From assembly GCA_022704925.1 (NCBI GenBank), contig JAKJFK010000030.1:1-12128 (forward strand): a stretch of 12,128 nt of DNA, written 5' to 3'. How positions within the stretch are numbered: position 1 is the first letter of the stretch; the number at the start of each line of letters is the position of its first letter. The DNA is from a candidate division TA06 bacterium (GTDB taxonomy: Bacteria > Ratteibacteria > UBA8468 > MWAK01). This document shows, piece by piece, positions 6,461-12,128 of the stretch. A model generated the notes under the pieces. It was not told the origin of the DNA and searched no databases. It saw nothing but the letters and a program-made list of their open reading frames with translations. The translations under genes were made by a program, and so were the position numbers.

Positions 6461-7319
6461 GCCGGCGATCCTGGTCATCTGCGGTCCGACGGCCACCGGC
6501 AAAAGCCAGCTGGGCCTGGAGCTGGCCCGTCGGACCGGCGGCGAGATAATCTCCGCCGACGCCTTCCAGTTCTACCGGGGCCTGGACCTGGGCACCGCCA
6601 AGCCGCCCCCGGCAGAAAGAGGCCTGATCCCCCACCACCTGGTTGACTGCCTTGATCCCGAACAGCCGGCCAATGCCCACTGGTTCAGCCTTCAGGCCCG
6701 AAAGCTGGCCAGGGAGATTATTTCGCGCGGACACCTTCCAATCCTGGTAGGCGGCAGCGGTCTTTACCTGAAGGCCTTCCTGGACGGTTTTTTTGAGCTT
6801 AAAGACCCGGCGGCAGCAGCAGCCGCCCGCAAAGATTTGTCCGGCCGGCCGACCGTCGAACTGTACCGGGAATTAAGCCGGGTGGACCCGGTCGCCGCCG
6901 CCCGCATCCAACCAAATGACGCCTATCGTATCCGGCGCGCCCTCGAGGTCTTCCAGGCCGCCGGCCGGCCCATCTCCCGGCTGCAATCCGAAAGGATACC
7001 CCTGGATTTACCCTTCATTCAAATCGGCGTCTGGCGGACCCGGGAGGAAATTTACCGAAGGATAGAGAAACGCGTGGACGAAATTTTTGCGGCCGGATTT
7101 CTGGAAGAGGTGGCGGCACTTCGCAGGCGCTACGATTTCAGCCAGCCCGCCTTTGAGGCCATCGGCTACCGGGAGGCGGCCGCCGTCCTGGACGGCGAGC
7201 TCAACCTGGAACAGGCCCGCCGGCTGATCGCCCAGAAAACCCGCAACTATGCCAAGCGCCAGTTAACCTGGTTTCGAAAGGATCGGCGCATCCTGTGGCT
7301 GGATTTTTCCGGCCGCTGA
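6441..7319 (+). CDS. miaA: tRNA dimethylallyltransferase
   Basis: ~292 residues from the proposed TTG start. MiaA transfers dimethylallyl from DMAPP to A37 of tRNAs reading UNN codons. Evidence: P-loop GPTATGKS (~15-22), EIISADAFQFYRGLDLGTAKP (the family's DSxQvYrgmdIgTAKP equivalent), HHLVDCLDPEQ, GGSGLYLKAFLDG, RIRRALEV, AIGYREAAAVLDG and the C-terminal TRNYAKRQLTWFRKD, all in family order and at full length. The start is uncertain: ATG at 6396 gives 15 extra residues that are only a shadow of thyA, while TTG 6441 leaves the usual short lead before the P-loop; both SDs are weak. Overlap with the thyA 3' end (20 nt from 6441) suggests translational coupling. Confidence 0.95.
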   Translation: MKWKGVEPAILVICGPTATGKSQLGLELARRTGGEIISADAFQFYRGLDLGTAKPPPAERGLIPHHLVDCLDPEQPANAHWFSLQARKLAREIISRGHLPILVGGSGLYLKAFLDGFFELKDPAAAAAARKDLSGRPTVELYRELSRVDPVAAARIQPNDAYRIRRALEVFQAAGRPISRLQSERIPLDLPFIQIGVWRTREEIYRRIEKRVDEIFAAGFLEEVAALRRRYDFSQPAFEAIGYREAAAVLDGELNLEQARRLIAQKTRNYAKRQLTWFRKDRRILWLDFSGR

Positions 7320-7323
7320 CGGC
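7310..7323. other. Small hairpin at convergent gene ends
   Basis: GGCCG-CTGA-CGGCC spans the miaA stop and reaches the end of the convergent gene. No U-run follows on either strand, so a terminator role is doubtful. Confidence 0.25.
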
Positions 7324-7578
7324 CTATTCGGTCACGCGGTAAACCCGGTCGCCGTGGCGCACCTTCTCCGTGACTTTTATCCCGATATCCATTCCCGGAG
7401 CGGCCGCGTCTATTTTTTCATGCTCGACCTGGATTGAATCCACCACCTGGGTCAGGTCGGTGGTGTGTCCCCTGACGTGGATCTTGTCACCGACCTTGAG
7501 TTCCCCGGTCAACTTCAGGGCCATGACCCCGATATGGCCGAAGAAATCCGCGACCACCCCGATTTCCTTCTCCTCCAT
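7324..7578 (-). CDS. EF-Tu/IF2 domain-2-like small protein
   Basis: An 84-residue single beta-barrel domain: IGVVADFFGHIGVMALKLTGELKVGDKIHVRGHTTDLTQVVDSIQVEHEKIDAAAPGMDIGIKVTEKVRHGDRVYRV. The pattern (L--GELKVGDKI---G, V-SIQ--H, A-PG-DIGIKV) is domain II of translational GTPases without the G domain. Such stand-alone proteins are annotated 'translation elongation factor-like'; in other genomes they often sit near U32 peptidases (general knowledge), but none is here. The role is unknown. An ATG 6 codons further upstream exists, but GGGGAGGCGG directly before ATG 7578 fixes the start. Confidence 0.85.
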   Translation of the reverse strand: MEEKEIGVVADFFGHIGVMALKLTGELKVGDKIHVRGHTTDLTQVVDSIQVEHEKIDAAAPGMDIGIKVTEKVRHGDRVYRVTE

Positions 7579-7606
7579 ATCCGCCTCCCCATTCAAAAAA
7601 CTGATG

Positions 7607-7630
7607 CCGGGTATATTTTATTGTACCCGG
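7607..7630 (-). terminator. Hairpin after the Na+/Ca2+ exchanger gene
   Basis: CCGGGTA (7607-7613) pairs perfectly with TACCCGG (7624-7630) around a 10-nt loop. On the minus strand a T6 run follows seven bases later. The run is too far for a textbook terminator; it may be an attenuator ahead of the EF-like gene. Confidence 0.4.
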
Positions 7631-7672
7631 GACGGAAGTGATTTTAAAGGCAGGAAAACGGAAGCGATTTCT

Positions 7673-8623
7673 TCAAACCGGGCAGGCCCGGAAAAGGGCC
7701 AGGCAGTAAAGCGCGTAAACAAGGAGCAGTACGGCCCCTTCCCAGCGTTTGAAGCCCCGGTGGGTGATGCCGAAAATAACGAATAAAGCGGAAAGGATAA
7801 CCAGCACCGGCAGCGCCAGGCAGCTGGTCTGGCTGTCAATCGGCAGCGGCCGGATCGCACCGGCCACGCCGAGTACCCAGACCACGTCCAGGATGTTGGC
7901 CCCTATGATGTTGCCGGCCGACAGCTCCAGGTGTCCCTTGGTCAGGGCGGCCACCGAGGTGAAGAATTCCGGCAAGGAGGTTCCAACCGCCACCAGGGTC
8001 AGGCCGATCACCGTCTCGGAAATCCCGAAACTGCGGGCCAGCTCGGTACCGGCGAAGATCAGCAGTCGGCTGCCGCCAATAACCAGGGCCGCTCCCAGCA
8101 GGAAAAGGAGTATCTTCCGGCCCGGCCGAAAATCAATCGCCTCCTCCGGCAAAGGCGCCTTTCGGCTCTCCTGGCGCGCCTTGTGGACCGAGTACCAGAG
8201 GTAAAGACCGGTCAGAACAAGGAAAAAGACGGCTACCGGCCGGTCAAGCATCCCGTGAAAACTGACCGCGAAAGCCATCAGGGCCGTGCCGATCATCATC
8301 AAGCCCTGTTTCCGGATCACCTTCTGATCAACCGGCACAAAGGTAAACAGGACGCAGAGGCCGAAGATAAATCCGATGTTGGAAATGGGTGAACCAACCG
8401 CGTTGCCGGCGGCCAGGCCAACCTTGCCCAGGAAGGCCGCCAGGGCAGACACGAAAAGTTCCGGAGCGGTGGTGGCCAGGCTGACGATGGTGGCCCCAAC
8501 CAGCACCTTGGGAACGCGCAACCCCTCGGCAATCCGGACCGAGGAGTTCACGAACCACTCGGAACCGAGGAAAATTATGCCAAAGGAGACTGCCAGCAGG
8601 AACCAGGCCAACCAGGTTGCCAT
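7673..8623 (-). CDS. Calcium/sodium antiporter (CaCA family, YrbG-like)
   Basis: A 316-residue, ten-helix integral membrane protein. It contains the two inverted alpha repeats that form the ion pathway: GATIVSLATTAPELFVSALAAFLGKVGLAAGNAVGSPISNIG (~residues 43-84) and GLTLVAVGTSLPEFFTSVAALTKGHLELSAGNIIGANILDV (~208-248), each with the cation-coordinating Glu in (A/L)PE and an AGN-GS/GAN segment. A hydrophilic central loop (HKARQESRKAPLPEEAIDFRPGRK) separates the halves. It likely exports Ca2+ in exchange for Na+ (K+-dependence is possible, not readable). SD AAAGGGAG lies just before the ATG. It stands alone, downstream of a strong terminator. Confidence 0.94.
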   Translation of the reverse strand: MATWLAWFLLAVSFGIIFLGSEWFVNSSVRIAEGLRVPKVLVGATIVSLATTAPELFVSALAAFLGKVGLAAGNAVGSPISNIGFIFGLCVLFTFVPVDQKVIRKQGLMMIGTALMAFAVSFHGMLDRPVAVFFLVLTGLYLWYSVHKARQESRKAPLPEEAIDFRPGRKILLFLLGAALVIGGSRLLIFAGTELARSFGISETVIGLTLVAVGTSLPEFFTSVAALTKGHLELSAGNIIGANILDVVWVLGVAGAIRPLPIDSQTSCLALPVLVILSALFVIFGITHRGFKRWEGAVLLLVYALYCLALFRACPV

Positions 8624-8651
8624 TCTCCCTTTCCGGTAGGTATTACTGGAT

Positions 8652-8684
8652 AAAAAAGCCGTTCGACTTGTTGCGCCGAACGGC
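8652..8684 (-). terminator. Rho-independent terminator
   Basis: The 8-bp stem GCCGTTCG/CGAACGGC (8658-8665 with 8677-8684) is followed directly on the minus strand by TTTTTT (A run 8652-8657). It ends transcription coming from the tRNA-Pro(CGG) side, before the exchanger gene. Confidence 0.88.
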
Positions 8685-8713
8685 CTGAAAATTGGAATTC
8701 CAAATGCTTTTTA

Positions 8714-8823
8714 GATTCTTCTGAAAAATATCGCAGAAACAACAATCGCCATGAAGCAGAGCGAAGCACGCTTCATGGCCGTGAAGTGTGTTGCGAGCTT
8801 GTCGAGCGACTCTACTTCACGGC
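8714..8823. repeat. Left arm of ~110-bp inverted repeat (two hairpins)
   Basis: This matches, inverted, 9128-9237. It contains hairpin 1 (arms 8748-8757/8770-8779, GCCATGAAGC/GCTTCATGGC) and hairpin 2 (arms 8778-8787/8814-8823, GCCGTGAAGT/ACTTCACGGC). Outside these, CAGAAACAA (8734-8742) and GATTCTTCTGAA (8714-8725) also match the other arm. Confidence 0.8.
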
Positions 8824-8883
8824 TCTCTTCGAATCCTTTTGTAAAACTTGCGTTTTCAAGGTTTCGACCGGGTGTTACCCCAG

Positions 8884-9126
<243 letters not shown>

Positions 9127-9127
9127 C

Positions 9128-9237
9128 CGGTGAAGTAGAGCGCCTCGCAGAGCTCGGCGCACACTTCACCGCCGTGAAGCGTGCTTAGCTCTGCTTCACG
9201 GCCCTCTATTGTTTCTGAACTTATCTTCAGACGAATC
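9128..9237. repeat. Right arm of ~110-bp inverted repeat (two hairpins)
   Basis: Inverted counterpart of 8714-8823. Hairpin 3 arms are 9128-9136/9163-9171 (CGGTGAAGT/ACTTCACCG, with inner GCGCC/GGCGC). Hairpin 4 arms are 9171-9180/9193-9202 (GCCGTGAAGC/GCTTCACGGC). The reverse complement of hairpin 4 matches hairpin 1 at 29 of 32 bases. Confidence 0.8.
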
Positions 9238-9428
9238 CGCCGAAATCCTCCTTCGCTACAATACAGCTCCGGCGGGTAAACCTTGGCATAAGGAAATCGT
9301 AGACGAGCATCCATACTACCTGAAAAATCCGTAAAATCATTTAAGGATTGGATACCCGCATAAGACATGCGTATGACTGTTACTCCCAAATTTTCAATAC
9401 TCTGATAGCCGATCGTTTGCACCACCCT

Positions 9429-9499
9429 TAAAAACAACAAAACGAACGGGAAGGGTTGGCCTGATCAAAATCATCCTTGCGCGCTGATAACCCGTTCGT
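9429..9499 (-). terminator. Probable terminator of the RarA-MTHFS gene
   Basis: ACGAACGGG (within the last codons, 9491-9499 on minus) pairs with CCCGTTCGT (9442-9450), followed on the minus strand by TTTGTTGTTTTTAAG. The loop is long (40 nt) but can hold inner GGTT/AACC pairing. Confidence 0.6.
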
Positions 9500-11060
9500 C
9501 GGTTATTATTTTATCAACTTTTGCGTCTTTTGCCAAGACCGGCAATCTGCCCTTGATGATCTGGAAGTCGTAGGCGAGGGCGATCCTGACCGCGTCCGGC
9601 CTCGTTTCCTTAAGAAAATTATCGTAGTAGCCGCCGCCGAAACCGATCCGGTTTCCCGCCTCGTCGAAAGCCACCCCGGGAACCAGGACCAGGTCAAAAT
9701 CCGAGGATTTCAAGACCGGGCATTTCAATCCGGGCTCCGGAATCCCGAACCGGCCCGGGACAAGTTGCGCCGGGTTGTTAACCTGGTGGAAGACCAGCTG
9801 GCGGCGGCCGGTTTCGGTCCGGGGAAATCCGACCCGGACGCCGGGCCGTGAAAGCAGTTCCTTCAAAATGAGACGGGTATCCACCTCGTTGCGGAAGGAG
9901 GCATAGAGGGCCACGCTCCTGGCCCGCTGGAAGTCCGGGTGGCGCAGCAGACACTTGCCTATCCTCTCGCTCAACCGGGTCACCTCTTCAGTGGCCAACC
10001 CGGCCCGTTTTTCGAGCAGGACGCTTCGTAATCGTCCCTTGCGCGCCAGGCATTCGCGGATCTCCTGCCAGTGCTCCATCCGTTTTTTGATCTCCTTTTC
10101 GCGTCCCTCTTCGGTCGGTTGGTAATACCGGCGTGCCTCGGTAAGGTAGGCCTGCCCGGATATACGTTCCGGCGCATCGTGTGAATACCGGTAACCCTTG
10201 CCGCGTCCAAGCCGATCCGCCCCCTTATAGCTGCCGACCTGGAGATAAGGCGGCACCGGCAGCAACCGTCCGGACCGGATATCCCGGGCGGCCGCCTCCA
10301 CCCCCAGGTAAGAAGCGTTGCTCTTGGGAGCGGCCGCCAGGTAGGTAACCATCTGGGCCAGCGTAATCCGGGCTTCAGGCAACCCGATATACTCAACCGC
10401 GCGCAACCCGTTGACGGCCACCGAAAGCGCCTCGGGGTCGGCGTTGCCGATATCCTCGGAAGCGCTGATGACCAGGCGTCTGGCGATAAAACGCGGATCT
10501 TCGCCCCCCTCCAGCATTCTGGCCAGGTAATAAAGGGCCGCGTCCGGATCCGAACCCCGGATGCTCTTGATAAAGGCCGAGGCCGTGTCGAAATGCTCAT
10601 CCTCGTCCCGGTCGTAACGGACCGCCTTCCGGGCGGTAACATCCTGGGCAATCTTCAAGGTAACCTTGACCATGCCCCGCTGATCGGCCGGCGTGGTCAA
10701 AACCGCCACCTCCAATGCGGTCAGTGCCCGTCGGGCGTCACCCCGGGCGCTGGCGGCCAGGTGCTTCATGGCCTCCGTCGAGACCTCGGCTCGATAACGA
10801 CCCAGGCCGCGCTCGGGATCGGTCAGCGCCCGCTTGAGCAGGGTGACCAGCTCCGGCTCCCTCAGGAGCTTCAATTCCATGACCAGGGAACGGGAGACCA
10901 GGGCCGGGGTGAGCACAAAAAAGGGGTTATGGGTGGTGGCGCCTACCAGGATCACGTTGCCTTCCTCGACGTCTTCCATGAAGGAATCCTGCTGGGCGCG
11001 GTTAAAACGGTGGATTTCATCAACGAAAAGGATGGTCTTGCGGTGATCGGACCTCCGCAA
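9471..11060 (-). CDS. RarA C-terminal part fused to 5-formyltetrahydrofolate cyclo-ligase
   Basis: A 529-codon frame. Residues 1-~340 are the recombination AAA+ ATPase RarA/MgsA from just before Walker B (TILFVDEIHRFNRAQQDSF), sensor 1 (VGATTHNPFF) and GDARRAL, to the tetramerisation/C-terminal region (PDAALYYLARMLEGGEDP, ASEDIGNADP, APKSNASY, KGYRYSHDAPE, RRYYQPTEEGREKEIKKR). With no stop or separate start, residues ~342-529 are a complete 5-FTHF cyclo-ligase (MTHFS), with RSVLLEKR, YASFRNEVDTR and the ATP/folate-binding GFGGGYYD; this enzyme returns 5-formyl-THF to the folate pool using ATP. The N-terminal ~80 residues of RarA with Walker A are in another frame upstream (11117-11365). The first Met in this frame (TTG 11060) is not a credible start, so expression depends on the upstream frame or on reinitiation. 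Confidence 0.85.
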   Translation of the reverse strand: MRRSDHRKTILFVDEIHRFNRAQQDSFMEDVEEGNVILVGATTHNPFFVLTPALVSRSLVMELKLLREPELVTLLKRALTDPERGLGRYRAEVSTEAMKHLAASARGDARRALTALEVAVLTTPADQRGMVKVTLKIAQDVTARKAVRYDRDEDEHFDTASAFIKSIRGSDPDAALYYLARMLEGGEDPRFIARRLVISASEDIGNADPEALSVAVNGLRAVEYIGLPEARITLAQMVTYLAAAPKSNASYLGVEAAARDIRSGRLLPVPPYLQVGSYKGADRLGRGKGYRYSHDAPERISGQAYLTEARRYYQPTEEGREKEIKKRMEHWQEIRECLARKGRLRSVLLEKRAGLATEEVTRLSERIGKCLLRHPDFQRARSVALYASFRNEVDTRLILKELLSRPGVRVGFPRTETGRRQLVFHQVNNPAQLVPGRFGIPEPGLKCPVLKSSDFDLVLVPGVAFDEAGNRIGFGGGYYDNFLKETRPDAVRIALAYDFQIIKGRLPVLAKDAKVDKIITDERVISAQG

Positions 11061-11116
11061 TGCCCTGGCCCGGCCGAGTACCTGGCGAACCTCGGTAACC
11101 CCGGAACTGACCGCGT

Positions 11117-11365
11117 TTAAACGCTGAAAATTGCCCTTGGTATGCTGGCCAGGGTCGTCTTGCCGGTGCCGGGCGGACCGAAGAGAATCAGCGAGGTGAC
11201 CCGGTCGGCCAGGATGGCCCTGCGCAGCAGCTTTCCCTCGCCCAGGATCTCCTCCTGACCGACGAATTCATCCAGGCTTTCCGGGCGCATTCGGACCGCC
11301 AGGGGAAGTTCGGAGGGATCCAGCCCGATTTTGTCTTCCGGAAAAAGACTTTCGTTGGCCGCCAT
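11117..11365 (-). pseudogene. rarA: N-terminal RarA segment with Walker A, frameshifted
   Basis: It begins [14 protein letters not shown] with GAGG at a good distance before the ATG, then the RarA hallmark [29 protein letters not shown] and the P-loop [16 protein letters not shown]. After LASI the frame shifts near 11141-11143 and stops at 11117. The neighbouring frame resumes [22 protein letters not shown] and continues into the large frame to 9471. Relative to RarA proteins about four residues (the IAN- part of the helix after the P-loop) plus one base are missing, consistent with a 13-nt deletion. 6S RNA lies just upstream and may be cotranscribed or terminate before it. As read, no full-length ATPase can be made. 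Confidence 0.82.
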
Positions 11366-11389
11366 ACATCCTCAAAGGAGACCTACCGC

Positions 11390-11585
11390 AAAAAAAATCC
11401 CGTCCTGCCGTTCGGGTAATACCTGTGAACCCATCAGTTTAAGTGGGTGTCATCCCAGGGCGGACTTTGCTTCTGCCTTACGGCAGCCTGCAGCCTTCGC
11501 TCTGAATCCGACTCCCAATGTACAGGTGTTGGCTCAAGGTATCTACCCGTGGCGCACAGGACAGGATCCTACTGCCTCGGGATTC
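11390..11585 (-). ncRNA. ssrS: 6S RNA
   Basis: Read on the minus strand from ~11585. The terminal helix pairs AATCCC.../GTCCTG with CAGGACGGGATT, then T8 (A run 11390-11397) as transcript end. A long second stem pairs GGGTAGATACCT (11537-11548) with AGGTATTACCC (11414-11424). The central single-stranded bubble is flanked by GGGATGACACCCAC, like the GACGACACAUUCACC segment of E. coli 6S. An apical CTGCC-GTAA-GGCAG hairpin lies at 11473-11486. The length of about 190 nt is right, and the position upstream of rarA matches Firmicutes gene order. 6S RNA mimics an open promoter and sequesters sigma-A RNA polymerase, serving as template for short product RNAs. Confidence 0.85.
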
Positions 11586-11591
11586 AAAACT

Positions 11592-11620
11592 ATTTTATAA
11601 CCGCCTAACCGGCCTGTCAA
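11592..11620 (-). promoter_or_regulatory. Sigma-A promoter of 6S RNA
   Basis: TTGACA (11615-11620), an exact 17-bp spacer, then TAAAAT (11592-11597). This predicts transcription starting near 11585, exactly where the 6S terminal stem begins. It lies 27 bp past the hydrogenase stop. Confidence 0.88.
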
Positions 11621-11647
11621 GTCAAGCTGCCAAACGGCCGGCCCGGG

Positions 11648-12128
11648 TTAACTCTCCCGTTTCTGGTAGCCGGTGTGGAGCAGGTGATGGGACCTTTTGC
11701 CCAGCGGCTTGCCCAGGTAATCCTTATATATCTTCTTTATTTCGGGACTCTCGTGGGACTTGCGCACCTTCTTTCCCTCGTCCTCCCGGTAAATGGCCTC
11801 AATCCTCAGTTTCCGGACCTTGTCGGAGGTCAGGCGTGGCTGGCCGCCGCCGCCGATGCAGCCCCCCGGGCAGGTCATGATCTCAATGAAATGAAACGTT
11901 TCCTGGCCGGATTTTACTTTTTCGATGATGCGGCGGGCATTCTCCAGGCCGTGCGCCACCCCGACCTTCAGGGTCACGCCCTCCAGGAAAGACCACTCCG
12001 GCAGGGCGTCCTTGATCACCAGCGAGGCCGTCTTGACCCCCTTGAGGCCGGCGATCGGCTTTACGTGAAGGCCCTTAAGCGGCAGTTCCCGGCCGGTTAC
12101 CACCTCGTAAACGGTCCGCAGGGCCGCC
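11648..12128 (-). CDS. [FeFe]-hydrogenase large subunit, C-terminal part (N-terminus off window)
   Basis: The last ~159 residues; the frame is open at the window edge (AALRTVYEVVTG...). FIEIMTCPGGCIGGGGQP is the third H-cluster motif (MxCPGGCxxGGGQP); its first Cys ligates the bridging position between the [4Fe-4S] and the diiron subcluster. Then comes the fused small-subunit-like tail: IYREDEGKKVRKSHESPEIKKIYKDYLGKPLGKRSHHLLHTGY. These place it in group A, monomeric or NAD(P)-linked bifurcating types (HydA/HndD). Which type cannot be told without the N-terminal iron-sulfur domains. It indicates H2 metabolism and an anaerobic life. The start Met is outside the window. Confidence 0.95.
   Translation of the reverse strand, partial: AALRTVYEVVTGRELPLKGLHVKPIAGLKGVKTASLVIKDALPEWSFLEGVTLKVGVAHGLENARRIIEKVKSGQETFHFIEIMTCPGGCIGGGGQPRLTSDKVRKLRIEAIYREDEGKKVRKSHESPEIKKIYKDYLGKPLGKRSHHLLHTGYQKRES

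Noticed and set aside
5513-6502. 329-codon frame antisense to thyA
   Set aside because: Shadow frame opposite a well-supported enzyme; no recognisable domain.

Overview
The window looks like chromosome from an anaerobic, fairly GC-rich Gram-positive bacterium (Bacillota, Peptococcaceae/Moorella-like). This is inferred from: the C-terminal end of an [FeFe]-hydrogenase; a glycyl-radical-enzyme activase-like radical SAM protein; an ECF sigma factor with a soluble zinc-finger anti-sigma domain; a 6S RNA gene directly upstream of rarA, as in Firmicutes; and strong GGAGG ribosome sites. No phage, plasmid or CRISPR signal was seen.

Layout. (1) 1-3808, all minus strand. An ECF sigma factor overlaps an anti-sigma zinc-finger domain that runs in frame, with no stop, into a small heat-shock protein. 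After a hairpin comes a tightly overlapping redox group: FmdB zinc ribbon, NrdG-like radical SAM activase, membrane-anchored TlpA/ResA thioredoxin, thioredoxin, and an exported TPR protein cut by the window edge. (2) 3858-4605 is non-coding. It holds tRNA-Pro(TGG), an inverted copy of the tRNA 3' end, a broken tRNA 5' fragment and a 176-bp imperfect inverted repeat. (3) 4606-8623 holds an M55 D-aminopeptidase gene with a frameshift in a C8 tract (minus), divergent thymidylate synthase and miaA (plus), then an EF-Tu domain-2-like protein and a Na+/Ca2+ exchanger (minus). (4) 8652-9470 is non-coding. It holds a terminator and tRNA-Pro(CGG), whose gene plus about 168 bp of 5' flank is a diverged copy of the first tRNA locus. 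The second locus lies between about 110-bp inverted repeats, each built from two hairpins whose stems co-vary. (5) 9471-11365 (minus) is RarA fused in frame to 5-formyltetrahydrofolate cyclo-ligase, with a frameshift just after the Walker A motif. It is preceded by a 6S RNA gene with a near-consensus promoter. (6) 11648-12128 is the 3' end of an [FeFe]-hydrogenase.

The coding genes are mostly housekeeping or stress and redox functions. The unusual material is the pair of tRNA-Pro loci with their repeats (a possible tRNA-carrying, terminal-inverted-repeat element), two in-frame domain fusions (anti-sigma/Hsp20 and RarA/MTHFS), and two disrupted reading frames. Everything was read by eye from sequence. 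Family assignments rest on recognised motifs, not on searches.
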